DNA of 64,000 bases from Brumimicrobium ulvae (GCF_947504225.1 NZ_CANNGT010000002.1:410071-474070), one strand, 5' to 3'. Numbered from the stretch's first letter, positions 37,301-48,481 are shown. Numbers and translations are program-made. Notes: a model not told the origin generated them from the sequence alone.

Positions 37301-38196
37301 AAGATGTATCCATTTGTAATGGAGATCAAATTACTTTAACCGCAAATGGAGCGAATACATATAATTGGGATAATGGCTTAGGAGCTGGAGCAGCGCATAA
37401 TGTGTCTCCAACAATTACAACAACTTATACTGTTACAGGGACTGGATTGAATGCATGTGAAAATACAGATCAAATAACGGTTACGGTAACAAATATTCCA
37501 ACGGTAAATGCGGGTGTTGACCAAACGGTCTGTGAAAATTCAGAGGTAACGCTAACGGCTACTTCTTCAACTGGAAGTACAGTAACTTGGGACAATGGAA
37601 TTGTTGATGGAACTCCGTTTACTGTTACAACGAGTACAACTTATACTGCAACAGCAGATTTAAACGGGTGTACTGCAACCGACCAAGTAGTCATTAACGT
37701 AAATCCACTGCCATCTGTGTCGGCCGGGAATAATCAAACAGCTTGTACAAATCATGACCCTATTGCCTTAACAGGATCTCCTGCTGGAGGAATATTCTCA
37801 GGTACAGGAGTGAGTAATAATGAGTTTGATCCTGCAACAGCAGGAATTGGAACACATACGCTCACTTATGCTTACACTGATGGAAACGGATGTGAAAACA
37901 CTGCAAGTATTACAATAACAGTTGACGGCTGCGTTGCTGTTGTAGAAAACGAAATGAATCAGTTGACTGTTTCGCCAAACCCAGCGTCAGATTATATTGA
38001 AGTGCGTGTAAATGAAAACAATTCAATTCAAAACATTCAAATTATTTCTCTTGAAGGAAAAGTGGTTTCATTAGAGCAAACATATGTTGATAAGGCTACA
38101 ATTAAAATTGATGTATCAACTGCTGCAAAAGGAACTTACTTTATTCAATTGACCACTGACTATGGATATTTAACAAGAAAAATTATTGTTCAATAA
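34363..38196 (+). CDS. Large T9SS surface protein with multiple Ig-like repeats (adhesin B)
   Basis: This 1277-residue exported protein starts at ATG 34363 (a second ATG follows directly), with a signal peptide ending near AYGQS. It has an N-terminal domain homologous to that of adhesin A (VWAEPY/AWAEPY, GDFFVGYELAY, SPQDSFAI), a SprB-type repeat (about 297-373), about nine Ig-like repeats with the ICxGE/YxWDNGLGAGAxH/TGTDANGC pattern, and a type A T9SS sorting domain at about 1198-1277. The repeats are more numerous than in adhesin A, explaining the greater length. It probably forms a surface fibre or adhesin. A matching terminator follows. Confidence 0.92.
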   Translation: MMRTNLLKQLMIVCISFFALSNAYGQSASCDTLYNYVNGDQFYNFSGSGGTALGHDRLSDNSTVDAWAEPYFVSASTEVRALYFAPWTVNDAGGAVTFKVYDNNAGEPGAELATELVPMSEFTKNVYYKVEFTSPATVNGDFFVGYELAYTSPQDSFAISGTFKPGGVNFTQFKNNGVWGEVVDTYTVSGDPFVSAWSLRVLTSNAPAPTADYTINTGTVCLGGADFLPDGNNSINSDYYEYILWDYDVTTIYVEEEGATPTITPTVADTSQILALYAHGGCTSDVKAFYVDVLEPITASHSVVNTTCGNNNGSITVTNPTGGSGAYSYSINGSTPQSNPTFTGLSSGNHTVVVRSSGLGCSYSMSINVPSTPQEIINVNPGSVICAGESVNVSASGNGTIEWFESGTSIGTGTSLSVSPSMTTIYDATLTDANGCTDTKQVTVTVNALPTVSAGADIDICAGENTNITATGAVSYSWDNGLGAGATHSVTPSAQTTYVVTGTDANGCENTDQVTVDVHALPTISASSDVTICEGESTVVSATGGSTYAWDNGLGAGASHSVTPSAQTTYAVTGTDANGCTASDQVTVNVNALPVISAGSDVAICLGDNATISASGGTAYTWNNGLGAGASHTVSPSGTTTYQVTGTGANGCENTSFVTVTVNPYDDASFTFNNFCELSTTNGPSNIITPGGTFSFNPVPADGATINPTTGEISNGVNGANYTVEYTTNGSCPSTSTATVSVQSNDDPSFSYDNICLGNGLTVLPSNIATPGGTYAFYTAPTDGATINTSTGEVLNPTLGTTYAIEYTTPTGACQSSTVQNITVYTAPTVSLSATVPTICMNESTDLQATGNATNYTWNNGLNNGTTHSVSPSTTTTYTVTGTDGNGCTNSASQTINVNSLPIVDAGADQTVCENETVNMTATGAVSYVWDNGLGNGATQSFSATITETYTVTGTDANNCENSDQITITVNALPVVDAGQDVSICNGDQITLTANGANTYNWDNGLGAGAAHNVSPTITTTYTVTGTGLNACENTDQITVTVTNIPTVNAGVDQTVCENSEVTLTATSSTGSTVTWDNGIVDGTPFTVTTSTTYTATADLNGCTATDQVVINVNPLPSVSAGNNQTACTNHDPIALTGSPAGGIFSGTGVSNNEFDPATAGIGTHTLTYAYTDGNGCENTASITITVDGCVAVVENEMNQLTVSPNPASDYIEVRVNENNSIQNIQIISLEGKVVSLEQTYVDKATIKIDVSTAAKGTYFIQLTTDYGYLTRKIIVQ

Positions 38197-38220
38197 GAGC
38201 TTGTTGCAATTTGATTATAG

Positions 38221-38252
38221 CGGCAGTTCTAAGAATAGAACTGCCGTTTTTT
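38221..38252 (+). terminator. Rho-independent terminator of adhesin B
   Basis: CGGCAGTTCT (38221-38230) pairs with AGAACTGCCG (38237-38246), loop of six, followed by TTTTTT. It shares the CAATTTGATT flank and the GGCAG...CTGCC arm type with the adhesin A terminator. Confidence 0.92.
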
Positions 38253-38329
38253 CTTTTTAACCATTCTTTATGCAATTTTGTATTATCAAATGCACAACCT
38301 TATCATTACTAATAAAAAGTCCTTGGAAA

Positions 38330-38369
38330 ATGATCAATGACTTTTTGTATTTTAAATACAATAGATCAT
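38330..38369 (+). repeat. Interrupted palindrome upstream of pnuC
   Basis: ATGATC (38330-38335) pairs with GATCAT (38364-38369), and inside them TTGTATTT (38345-38352) pairs with AAATACAA (38354-38361). It could be a terminator-like or regulatory hairpin of the pnuC leader. Confidence 0.45.
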
Positions 38370-38424
38370 CAAAAAATGAGAAGACCTTTAAAATTTCAGC
38401 CCTTAGAGAGATTGTATAAGAGCT

Positions 38425-38446
38425 TTTCTATTTCCAAAAATAGAAA
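38425..38446 (+). repeat. 9-bp perfect hairpin upstream of pnuC
   Basis: TTTCTATTT (38425-38433) pairs with AAATAGAAA (38438-38446) around a four-base CCAA loop, 29 bp before the pnuC start. Weak base composition (no GC-rich arm) but perfect pairing. Confidence 0.45.
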
Positions 38447-38475
38447 TACATTTTAATTTACTTATTTTCGCCACT

Positions 38476-39075
38476 GTGGAAATAATACATAACGTTATAG
38501 AAGGTCTAATCAACACCTCTCCATTAGAATGGGCAGGTGTTTTATTAGGAACATGCTACTTGATTTTTATCGCTTATAAGAACAGGTGGGGATGGTATTT
38601 TGCTATGGCTAGCACTGCAGTGTATACCTACTTGTGTTATACCGTTGGGCTCTATATCGAATCAGGATTACAAGTTTTTTATTTCGTAATGGCTATTTAT
38701 GGTTGGATTTCATGGAATAAAACCACGAACAAAGATCAAAAAATAATTAGATGGCCATTAAAGTATCATGTTTTAAACATTGGGGTAAGTGCTTTAGTTA
38801 CCTATTTACTGGGATACTTAATGGTGACTTATACAGATCAACAAAATCCATATCTCGATGCATTTTCAACTGTTTTCAGTCTTGTTGCTACTTATATGGT
38901 AACACAACGTGTTTTGGAAAATTGGATCTATTGGATTGTAATCGATACGGCTTTAATTTTCCTTTACAGTTCACGTGGAATGGACCTTACAGGCTTCCAC
39001 TATTTAGTCTATACCATAATTGCTATTTTTGCTTTTAATTCATGGTATAAAATGTATAAAGCACAGGACAATTGA
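38476..39075 (+). CDS. pnuC: Nicotinamide riboside transporter (PnuC family)
   Basis: The 199-residue membrane protein has seven to eight hydrophobic segments with the PnuC pattern: WAGVLLGTCYLIFIAYKNRWGWYFAMAS near the N-terminus, and the later YGWISWNK and NWIYWIVIDTALIFLYSSRG motifs. PnuC proteins move nicotinamide riboside or a related vitamin by facilitated diffusion. A start GTG at 38476 is used because no ATG or TTG suits the conserved N-terminus. The next gene is a NadR-type kinase with a 4-bp overlap, which points to nicotinamide riboside uptake and trapping by phosphorylation rather than thiamine uptake. Confidence 0.9.
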   Translation: MEIIHNVIEGLINTSPLEWAGVLLGTCYLIFIAYKNRWGWYFAMASTAVYTYLCYTVGLYIESGLQVFYFVMAIYGWISWNKTTNKDQKIIRWPLKYHVLNIGVSALVTYLLGYLMVTYTDQQNPYLDAFSTVFSLVATYMVTQRVLENWIYWIVIDTALIFLYSSRGMDLTGFHYLVYTIIAIFAFNSWYKMYKAQDN

Positions 39076-39599
39076 AAATAGTATTTACAGGACCTGAAAG
39101 TTCAGGAAAAACAAGTTTATCGCAAGCTGTAGCAAATCATTTCGATGCCCAGTGGTTTCCAGAACATGCAAGAGCATACCTTCTTCAACGTGACGGGAAG
39201 TATGGTTTTGATGATATTGAACAAATTGGAGTAGAACAAGATAAACTTCGCATTTCTCAAGAGAAGAGAGGAATTAAAATTTACGATACTGAAGCAACTG
39301 TCCTCTATATTTGGTCTATGTTTAAATACCAAAAGTGTAGCCCTAAATTAAAATCATTGATGGATAGTCAACGCTTTACTCATTATTTTTTGTGCAGTCC
39401 AGAAGGAGTTCCATGGGAGGAAGATCCTTTAAGGGAGAGTCCAAATGAAAGAGAAGAACTGTTTGATTTATATCTTGAAGAATTGCAAAAGCGTAAGGTA
39501 GATTTTACCATATTAAAAGGCAGTTTCGAATCTCGCAAAAAGAAAGCGGTAGAAATTATCGAAGAAATCAGCCTTTCTCAAGGTGGTTTTTGTGTTTAA
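39072..39599 (+). CDS. NadR-like nucleoside kinase (AAA_28 ATPase domain)
   Basis: The 175-residue P-loop protein starts at TTG 39072, whose bases overlap the pnuC stop in TTGA. The Walker A motif GPESSGKTS is at residues 6-14, followed by WFPEHARAYL and IYDTEATVLYIWSMFKY, all like the ribosylnicotinamide kinase domain of NadR. It would phosphorylate imported nicotinamide riboside to NMN. The adenylyltransferase domain and the repressor domain of enterobacterial NadR are absent. Coupling with pnuC supports this role. Confidence 0.88.
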   Translation: MKIVFTGPESSGKTSLSQAVANHFDAQWFPEHARAYLLQRDGKYGFDDIEQIGVEQDKLRISQEKRGIKIYDTEATVLYIWSMFKYQKCSPKLKSLMDSQRFTHYFLCSPEGVPWEEDPLRESPNEREELFDLYLEELQKRKVDFTILKGSFESRKKKAVEIIEEISLSQGGFCV

Positions 39600-39652
39600 C
39601 TCATTTCTGATTAAAATCAAGTTAAATTTTACTGAATAACAGGCTTATTGTT

Positions 39653-39660
39653 TATCTTTG
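39653..39660 (+). promoter_or_regulatory. -7 promoter element of the small membrane protein gene
   Basis: TATCTTTG matches TAnnTTTG and is 4 bp before the ATG at 39665. Confidence 0.45.
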
Positions 39661-39664
39661 GAGC

Positions 39665-39949
39665 ATGAAAAAGTGGCTTCCTTATATTATTTTATTAGTT
39701 GCTTTTATTTTTTTCTTTACCGGAGATGTAGAAGCACAATGTTCACAGTGTAAATTACTCGCAGAACAAAGCGGTAATTCAATCGACGACAAAATCTTGG
39801 ATAACAACAATGGGAACAATATGAACTCAGCAATTTTATACATTATGGCCTCGCCGTACATATTATTGGCAATTATAACCTTATTGTTTAGAAAGAAAAT
39901 CAAGAAATTGTTGAACAAGAGTTTTTCGTCAAAATCAAGCCAGCCATAG
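39665..39949 (+). CDS. Small two-span membrane protein with CxxC
   Basis: This 94-residue protein has an N-terminal hydrophobic segment that may be a signal peptide (ending VEAQ), then a CSQCK motif, a polar stretch (NNNGNNMNS) and a second transmembrane span (AILYIMASPYILLAIITLLF) before a basic tail. The CxxC after export may be redox-active or bind metal (inference). It has a -7 box 4 bp before the ATG and converges on the MerR gene. The family is not recognised. Confidence 0.65.
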   Translation: MKKWLPYIILLVAFIFFFTGDVEAQCSQCKLLAEQSGNSIDDKILDNNNGNNMNSAILYIMASPYILLAIITLLFRKKIKKLLNKSFSSKSSQP

Positions 39950-39966
39950 TTTATTCAATAGTTGAC

Positions 39967-40311
39967 TTAATCCTTTAAGGCAATTAACTTTCTTTTAATT
40001 GATTCGAGACTTTCTATTAATGCTTCCTGATCGAAAGTTGGAGGGGCTTCTTTGAGTTCAATATCTCCGCTTTTTAAAGCCTTTTTTGCACCTTCCAAAG
40101 TATGACCATCAATTTTAACCAATTGATAAATCTTCTGTAGTTCTAGAATGTTATCAGGAGTAAACAAACGATTGCCTTTTTTATTCTTTTTCGGCTTTAT
40201 AGAAGAAAATTCCTTTTCCCAAAAACGAATGAGTGATGTGTTAACATCAAACATTTTTGCGACTTCCCCTATTGAATAATAGAGCTTTGTTAATTCTGAA
40301 GCTTTAATCAT
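39967..40311 (-). CDS. MerR family transcriptional regulator
   Basis: This 114-residue protein begins with a MerR-type winged helix-turn-helix: YYSIGEVAKMFDVNTSLIRFWEKEF, then the KPKKNKKGNRLFTPDNI wing. It lacks the cysteines of metal-sensing members, and the C-terminal dimer helix is short. Its target and signal are unknown. It follows the M23 peptidase on the same strand after 76 bp. A M23-MerR pair near alaS is common in flavobacteria (recalled), so this is conserved core. Confidence 0.9.
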   Translation of the reverse strand: MIKASELTKLYYSIGEVAKMFDVNTSLIRFWEKEFSSIKPKKNKKGNRLFTPDNILELQKIYQLVKIDGHTLEGAKKALKSGDIELKEAPPTFDQEALIESLESIKRKLIALKD

Positions 40312-40387
40312 AACTTAAGTTCATTAGGGCTAAATTAGTGAAAATAAAGCAACAATAAAGAGGGTGTAACGGAAAAGTTATATTCAA

Positions 40388-41359
40388 CTAGTCCATAGAC
40401 TTTAATGCATTTTTGGAAATTTCCACAATTTGTTCATACTGCTCCGGTGTAAGGTCAGAATGGAAATAGTTAATTGGACTCACTTTCTGTCCGTCCTTTT
40501 CAACTTCATAATGTAAGTGCGGTCCAGTAGATTTACCAGAATTTCCAACTAACCCAATGAGGTCTCCTCGTTTCACAGTGTCCCCTGCTTTTACCTTAAA
40601 TGCACTTAAGTGGGCGTATCTGGTTTTGTATCCAAACCCATGGTCAATAACAATTTCTTTACCGTATCCCCAACTGTTTACCCGTGTTACTTCAACTACC
40701 CCGCCTCCAGTGGCGTATACATCTGTACCTACTTCGGCGGAAAAATCTAATCCCCAGTGCATTTTTCTTGTCCCATAAACTGGGTCTATTCTCCAGCCAT
40801 AACCAGAAGCCATGCGTTTTAATTCTTTGTTGTTAACAGGTTGAATTGCTGGTAATGAGGCAAGTCTGACTTGATGCTCTTTTGCTAAGTTCGTTAACTC
40901 CTTAAATGAAAGACTCTGTGCATGTAATTTTCTCTCTAATTCATCAAGTTTGGAAAAAGTTTGAATGAGTAATTCACCGTTTGATTTGTTCTTGTATGAA
41001 CTATAGGCATCACTACCCCCAACACCCATTAACCTTAATTCCTCTGGGAATTCTTTTGCTCCAAGCGCTGTTCTATATAGTTCTTCATCACGTTGCTTTA
41101 TAACTTCAGCAACTTGGTTAACAACCCCCATTCGTTCTTGAACTAAAGCGTATTCTGTCTTTAATTCTGCGAGCTCTTTTTTAAGCGCCACCTCCTTTGG
41201 AGAGTCTATTCGATAAGCGATAAAGAAAGCAAAAACTAAACTCAATACGATAGTCGGTGCAATAAATATTACCCCACGTAAAATGCGTTCGCCCATGGAG
41301 CGTTTAACTTTTTCGTAAGAAAGCGTTTTTGGATTGTACCGAAACTTCGTCTTTGTCAT
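40388..41359 (-). CDS. M23 family peptidoglycan endopeptidase
   Basis: The 323-residue protein has one N-terminal membrane span (about residues 29-49), a coiled-coil segment (about 60-100) and a C-terminal LytM/M23 domain. Zinc ligands are visible in the MHWGLDFSAEVGTDVYATGGG segment (H and D) and in GPHLHYEV (HxH). Such enzymes cleave peptidoglycan cross-bridges or activate amidases. The TRYAHLS strand is also conserved. It is divergent from alaS, with a TAATTTTG -7 box at 41381-41388. Confidence 0.93.
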   Translation of the reverse strand: MTKTKFRYNPKTLSYEKVKRSMGERILRGVIFIAPTIVLSLVFAFFIAYRIDSPKEVALKKELAELKTEYALVQERMGVVNQVAEVIKQRDEELYRTALGAKEFPEELRLMGVGGSDAYSSYKNKSNGELLIQTFSKLDELERKLHAQSLSFKELTNLAKEHQVRLASLPAIQPVNNKELKRMASGYGWRIDPVYGTRKMHWGLDFSAEVGTDVYATGGGVVEVTRVNSWGYGKEIVIDHGFGYKTRYAHLSAFKVKAGDTVKRGDLIGLVGNSGKSTGPHLHYEVEKDGQKVSPINYFHSDLTPEQYEQIVEISKNALKSMD

Positions 41360-41380
41360 TATTTATCGTATAAAACATCG

Positions 41381-41388
41381 CAAAATTA
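41381..41388 (-). promoter_or_regulatory. -7 promoter element of the M23 peptidase gene
   Basis: TAATTTTG on the minus strand matches TAnnTTTG, 22 bp before the ATG at 41359. Confidence 0.5.
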
Positions 41389-41399
41389 TGTAAATAATC

Positions 41400-41424
41400 T
41401 AACTTTGCAAAATCGTTAACTTTG
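41400..41424 (+). promoter_or_regulatory. Two candidate -7 elements upstream of alaS
   Basis: TAACTTTG occurs at 41400-41407 and again at 41417-41424; both fit TAnnTTTG. Either could drive alaS at 41468. Confidence 0.45.
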
Positions 41425-41467
41425 ATTAACAGAGAAGCAAGTTATATACATTTATAATAGGGAACCC

Positions 41468-44080
41468 ATGAAAATTGAAGAAATTAGAAAACAATTCCTT
41501 TCTTTTTTTGAAGAAAAAGAACATACCGTTGTGCCTTCTGCGCCTATGGTAATTAAAGATGATCCAACCTTGATGTTTACGAACGCTGGGATGGTACCTT
41601 TTAAAGAGTATTTTTTGGGGAACGCCATTGCTAAAAATAAACGTGTTACAGATACCCAAAAGTGTTTACGCGTTTCTGGAAAACATAACGACCTTGATGA
41701 GGTAGGTGTTGATACATACCACCACACTATGTTTGAAATGCTAGGAAACTGGTCTTTTGGTGATTACTTCAAAGAAGAAGCAATTAAATGGGCGTGGGAA
41801 TTATTGACTGAAGTCTATGGAATTGATAAGGATAATCTGTACGTAACGATTTTTGAAGGTGACAAGAAAGATGGTGTTCCAAGGGATACTGAGTCTTATA
41901 ACTTTTGGAAGAAATGGATTGATGAAGACCGAATTATCGAAGCTGATAAAGAAGATAACTTCTGGGAAATGGGCGAAATGGGTCCTTGTGGACCATGTTC
42001 AGAAATCCATGTGGATATTCGTTCTGATGAAGAAAAGAAAAAAGTTAGCGGTAAATCTTTGGTAAATAAAGATCATCCTCAAGTTATCGAGGTATGGAAC
42101 TTAGTTTTCATTCAATTCAATAGAAAAGCAGATGGAAGTTTAGAAAAATTACCAGCAACGCATATCGATACTGGAATGGGACTTGAACGTCTTGCAATGG
42201 TGCTTCAAGGAAAACAATCCAATTATGACATCGATTTGTTCCAGACATTGATTGGACAAATAGTAAAACAATCTGGATTCGAATATGGAAAAAGTGAAAC
42301 AACTGATATTGCGCTTCGTGTAATTGCAGATCATGTTCGTGCCATAGCTTTCTCCATTTCTGATGGTCAGCTTCCTTCAAATACTGGAGCTGGTTATGTG
42401 ATTCGAAGAATATTAAGAAGAGCTGTTCGTTATGGTTACCAAACACTAAAAATGGACGAACCGTTCTTGGCTCCATTGAGTAAAACTTTGGTTAAAATTA
42501 TGGGAGATGCATTCCCAGAACTAGTGGACAATAAAACGCTCATCGAAAATGTAATCCGTGAAGAAGAATTAAGCTTCTTTAAAACGCTAGATCACGGTAT
42601 TAAAAGAATTGAGGTTATTATTCAAGATTTGAATAAACAAAACGTGAAAGAAATCCCTGGAGATCAAGTATTCGAATTGTATGATACTTTTGGTTTTCCA
42701 TTTGACTTAACTGAGTTAATGGCAAGAGAAGCTGGACTTACCCTAGACCAAAAAGGATTTGAAAAGGCATTGCAGGTTCAAAAAGACCGATCTCGTTCAG
42801 CAACATCTATGAAGACCGATGATTGGTCAGAGCTTTTGAAAGATGATAAAGAAGAATTTGTTGGTTACGATCATTTAGAAGCTGAAGTTAAAATTACGCG
42901 TTACCGTAAGGTGGAGCAAAAGAAAAAAACTTTCTACCAGTTGGTTTTTAACTTTACACCGTTTTATCCGGAAGGAGGTGGACAAGTTGGTGACAAAGGA
43001 TATATCGAAGCAAATGGAGAAAAGATTTCAATTTTTGATACAAAAAAAGAAAACAATCTGATTATTCATTTGGTTAAGGAATTGCCAAAGGATCCAACGG
43101 CAACTTTTAAAGCGGTTGTTGATGCCGAAAAAAGAGGACTTTCTGCTGCAAATCACAGTGCAACCCATCTTTTACACCACGCTTTGCGCAGTGTTTTAGG
43201 CGATCATGTGGTGCAAAAAGGATCTTTAGTTCATCCTGATTATTTGCGTTTTGATTTTTCTCACTTCTCTAAAGTTACAGATGAAGAACTAGAAAAAATT
43301 GAGGGTATCGTAAACAACTTAATCCGTGAAAATTCACCCCTAACTGAATTGAGAAATACACCTATCAAAGAAGCACAAGAACTAGGTGCGATGATGCTTT
43401 TTGGTGAAAAATACGGAGATACTGTACGTGTAATAAAATTTGGAGATTCAATTGAGTTATGTGGTGGAACGCATGTGCCCAATACGGGAAATATTGGATG
43501 GTTTAAGATTACATCTGAAGGTTCTGTCGCTTCTGGAATTCGAAGAATTGAAGCGATTTCAAATGTGACTGCAGAGAAGTATATGAATGAAAAGTTATCG
43601 ATTTTAGACAATGTGAATGCACTGTTTAAAAACACCAAAAATATCGTTCAATCTGTTCAAGACCTCATTGATAGTAACAATCAAATGCAGAAAGAACTGG
43701 AAAGAATAGAAAAGGAACGCGCTAAGAATATCAAGACAGAGCTCAAGAAAAGTATCGTTGCAAAAGACGGAATCAACTTTTTAGATGCTATTGTACCCCT
43801 TGATGGTGGAGCCATTAAGGATATTTTGTTCCAACTGAAAGGTGAAGTGACTAATCTCTTTGCTGTTGTTGGTGGAGAAAGTGATGGTAAGTGTACTTTG
43901 AGCGTGATCATTGATGAGAAACTGGTAAAATCAAAAGATTTTCATGCAGGGAACATTGTACGTTCAGTAGCTAAGCACATCCAAGGTGGAGGTGGAGGAC
44001 AGCCTTTCTTTGCAACTGCGGGAGGAAAAAATCCAGATGGATTAAAAGCTGCAATTGAAGAGGTTAAAGGCTTAATTTAA
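41468..44080 (+). CDS. alaS: Alanine--tRNA ligase
   Basis: This 870-residue class II synthetase charges tRNA(Ala). It contains the catalytic core ([36 protein letters not shown]) and the editing domain with H563xxxH567 (HSATHLLHH) and C665GGTH669. At the C-terminus is a DHHA1-type domain with [14 protein letters not shown]. The length is normal. A tail of the central coiled-coil linker is visible at about 735-765 ([17 protein letters not shown]). It is followed by a hairpin (44105-44131). Confidence 0.97.
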   Translation: MKIEEIRKQFLSFFEEKEHTVVPSAPMVIKDDPTLMFTNAGMVPFKEYFLGNAIAKNKRVTDTQKCLRVSGKHNDLDEVGVDTYHHTMFEMLGNWSFGDYFKEEAIKWAWELLTEVYGIDKDNLYVTIFEGDKKDGVPRDTESYNFWKKWIDEDRIIEADKEDNFWEMGEMGPCGPCSEIHVDIRSDEEKKKVSGKSLVNKDHPQVIEVWNLVFIQFNRKADGSLEKLPATHIDTGMGLERLAMVLQGKQSNYDIDLFQTLIGQIVKQSGFEYGKSETTDIALRVIADHVRAIAFSISDGQLPSNTGAGYVIRRILRRAVRYGYQTLKMDEPFLAPLSKTLVKIMGDAFPELVDNKTLIENVIREEELSFFKTLDHGIKRIEVIIQDLNKQNVKEIPGDQVFELYDTFGFPFDLTELMAREAGLTLDQKGFEKALQVQKDRSRSATSMKTDDWSELLKDDKEEFVGYDHLEAEVKITRYRKVEQKKKTFYQLVFNFTPFYPEGGGQVGDKGYIEANGEKISIFDTKKENNLIIHLVKELPKDPTATFKAVVDAEKRGLSAANHSATHLLHHALRSVLGDHVVQKGSLVHPDYLRFDFSHFSKVTDEELEKIEGIVNNLIRENSPLTELRNTPIKEAQELGAMMLFGEKYGDTVRVIKFGDSIELCGGTHVPNTGNIGWFKITSEGSVASGIRRIEAISNVTAEKYMNEKLSILDNVNALFKNTKNIVQSVQDLIDSNNQMQKELERIEKERAKNIKTELKKSIVAKDGINFLDAIVPLDGGAIKDILFQLKGEVTNLFAVVGGESDGKCTLSVIIDEKLVKSKDFHAGNIVRSVAKHIQGGGGGQPFFATAGGKNPDGLKAAIEEVKGLI

Positions 44081-44104
44081 TCTAAAATAAAACATGTATA
44101 TTGC

Positions 44105-44131
44105 AAGCCTGATTTGATTAAAATCAGGCTT
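44105..44131 (+). terminator. Hairpin after alaS
   Basis: AAGCCTGATTT (44105-44115) pairs perfectly with AAATCAGGCTT (44121-44131) around a five-base loop. The T tract is poor, so it may be a weak terminator. It covers a TTG at 44114 that would otherwise be an upstream start for the next gene. Confidence 0.65.
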
Positions 44132-44155
44132 ACTCATTTTAATCAAAAAGTGCTG

Positions 44156-45793
44156 ATGATGTTGAATAAACTCGTTTTTATTGTGTTCTTTTTTTACTCA
44201 TCCATGGTCTTTGCTCAACTTTTACAGGATGAAAGAAGTTACACCAGAGCCGATACTTTAAGGGGAGCGTTGCGTCCTGAAAGAACAAATTTTGACGTCT
44301 TAAAATACACCCTCGATATTAAGATTAGGCCAAAGGAAAAATTCATTGCCGGAAGCAATACAATTACTTTCCATACAATTGAAAATATGGCTGTGATGCA
44401 GTTGGATTTATTCTCCAACATGAAGGTTGATTCCATCGTTTATCAAGGACGTCATTTAAAGTATAAACGAGAATTTAATGCCGTGTTTATATCATTTAAA
44501 AACGCTTTAGATGCGAATGTTATCGATAGCCTGCAGTTTTATTATTCTGGAAATCCGATAGTTGCTAAAAATCCCCCTTGGGATGGAGGCTTTGTGTTTT
44601 CAAAGGATAAAAACGGGAAGGATTTTATTGGAGTAGCGGTGCAAGGAACAGGAGCTAGTTTATGGTTTCCCAATAAAGATCATCAAAGTGATAAACCAGA
44701 AGAGGCTGAGATTCACCTTGAGGTTCCCAACGGTTTAGTTGGTGTTTCTAATGGTAGGTTAATGGGCCTTAAAGAACTATCTAATGGTTTTACAAAGTGG
44801 AGTTGGAAAGTGAGTCAACCCATCAACAATTATAACATTACACTAAATATTGGTGATTATGTTCGCTTTTCAGATACTTTTCAAGATTTAGATCTTGACT
44901 TCTATGTTTTGTCTTACCATCTCGATAAAGCCAAAAAACAATTTACTGAAGTTCAACCAATGATGCGGTGTTTTTACGAACATTTTGGCGCATATCCTTT
45001 TGAGGAAGACTCATACAAGCTTGTAGAAGCACCATTCTTGGGTATGGAACACCAAAGCGCTATTGCGTACGGAAATAATTATCAATTAGGATATGACGGA
45101 ACAGATGTTTCACTTTCTGGAATCGGGTTAAAATTTGATTTTATCATTATTCATGAAACGGCACATGAGTGGTTTGGGAACAGTATTTCGGCTGATGATA
45201 TTGCAGACATGTGGATTCACGAAGCTTTTACCTCGTACGCTGAAGCGGTTTACATTGAGTGTCGTTGGGGTAAAGAAGATGCCCTGAAGTATTTAAAAGG
45301 ATTAAGAAGTACCATGATTTCGAATAAAGAGCCTATAATTGGAGATTATGGTGTGAATAAAGAAGGGTCGGTAGATATGTATTATAAAGGAGCAAATTTA
45401 TTGAATACGGTACGGAGCATTATTAATGATGACGAAAAATGGTGGAGTTTATTGAAATCGTTTAGTGAGACTTTCAAGCATAAAATCACCAACACCGAAG
45501 AGGTAATCGCCTTTTTTGAAAATGGAACTGATGTTTCTCTGACTCCTGTTTTTGAGGAATATCTTTATTATGCAGCATTACCAACTTTACAAATGAAGAA
45601 GGAAAAGGGGAATATTTATTACCGTTGGGCTTCATCTGTAACAGACTTTGAAATGCCGATAGATCTTATAGTAAAAGAAAAAACGCAGCGTATTTACCCT
45701 AATCAAAATTGGCAGAAATTAAAGAAAGTCAGGAGCTTAAAGAAAGTAAAAGTGGATGTAGATCGTTTTTATGTTCACATGGAAAATCTTTAA
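44156..45793 (+). CDS. M1 family aminopeptidase (exported)
   Basis: With the ATG at 44156 (another at 44159) the protein has 546 residues and a signal peptide (ending MVFAQ). The zinc site is H333-E334-T-A-H337 with the third ligand E356 (WIHEAFTSYAEAVY), and the aminopeptidase substrate motif is GMEHQSA. Family members remove N-terminal residues from peptides; this one would act in the periplasm or outside the cell. It lacks the long C-terminal helical domain of M1 enzymes such as PepN, as many Bacteroidota M1 proteins do. A TTG at 44114 lies in the alaS hairpin and is not used. Confidence 0.92.
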   Translation: MMLNKLVFIVFFFYSSMVFAQLLQDERSYTRADTLRGALRPERTNFDVLKYTLDIKIRPKEKFIAGSNTITFHTIENMAVMQLDLFSNMKVDSIVYQGRHLKYKREFNAVFISFKNALDANVIDSLQFYYSGNPIVAKNPPWDGGFVFSKDKNGKDFIGVAVQGTGASLWFPNKDHQSDKPEEAEIHLEVPNGLVGVSNGRLMGLKELSNGFTKWSWKVSQPINNYNITLNIGDYVRFSDTFQDLDLDFYVLSYHLDKAKKQFTEVQPMMRCFYEHFGAYPFEEDSYKLVEAPFLGMEHQSAIAYGNNYQLGYDGTDVSLSGIGLKFDFIIIHETAHEWFGNSISADDIADMWIHEAFTSYAEAVYIECRWGKEDALKYLKGLRSTMISNKEPIIGDYGVNKEGSVDMYYKGANLLNTVRSIINDDEKWWSLLKSFSETFKHKITNTEEVIAFFENGTDVSLTPVFEEYLYYAALPTLQMKKEKGNIYYRWASSVTDFEMPIDLIVKEKTQRIYPNQNWQKLKKVRSLKKVKVDVDRFYVHMENL

Positions 45794-45941
45794 CATTCAG
45801 GATTTATATAACAAACACATAATCAATAGTTTACGCTATAACCATGTTTTTCACCGCTTGAAAAAGTTTTAAAAGTTTAGGTAATTATATTATTATTCCA
45901 TAATATCGTATCTGTTTTACACTACATTAACACGATACTAC

Positions 45942-48219
<2,278 letters not shown>

Positions 48220-48238
48220 GACTATAAAATTACTTATT

Positions 48239-48481
48239 ATGAAAAAAACATTAATCTTCACAGTATTTGGTTTGGCGTCTTACTTTGCTTATGGTCAAGA
48301 AAGCAAAACAGCTCCATCAAAAGAACCTATGCTAACTCATTCGTCAAGTGTTTCTGAAAAATCAACAACATCAACAGTTGAAGAGCCAAAATTAACTTCA
48401 ACTTCGAAGGTTAAGGAAGTGACTGTCCCTGAACAAAAAGCAGTGTTGAATAAAGCAGCAACTATAGAAGAGGACAAATAA
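48239..48481 (+). CDS. Small secreted Ser/Lys/Glu-rich protein, unknown
   Basis: With the ATG at 48239 the product has 80 residues: a signal peptide (MKKTLIFTVFGLASYFAYGQ) and a mature part rich in Ser, Thr, Lys, Glu and Pro with no cysteine. An upstream start at 48116 would overlap the collagen-like gene and is rejected. The size and composition resemble the 82-residue protein at 30093. It is 19 bp after the collagen-like gene, so it is the third gene of that operon. Function unknown. Confidence 0.68.
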   Translation: MKKTLIFTVFGLASYFAYGQESKTAPSKEPMLTHSSSVSEKSTTSTVEEPKLTSTSKVKEVTVPEQKAVLNKAATIEEDK

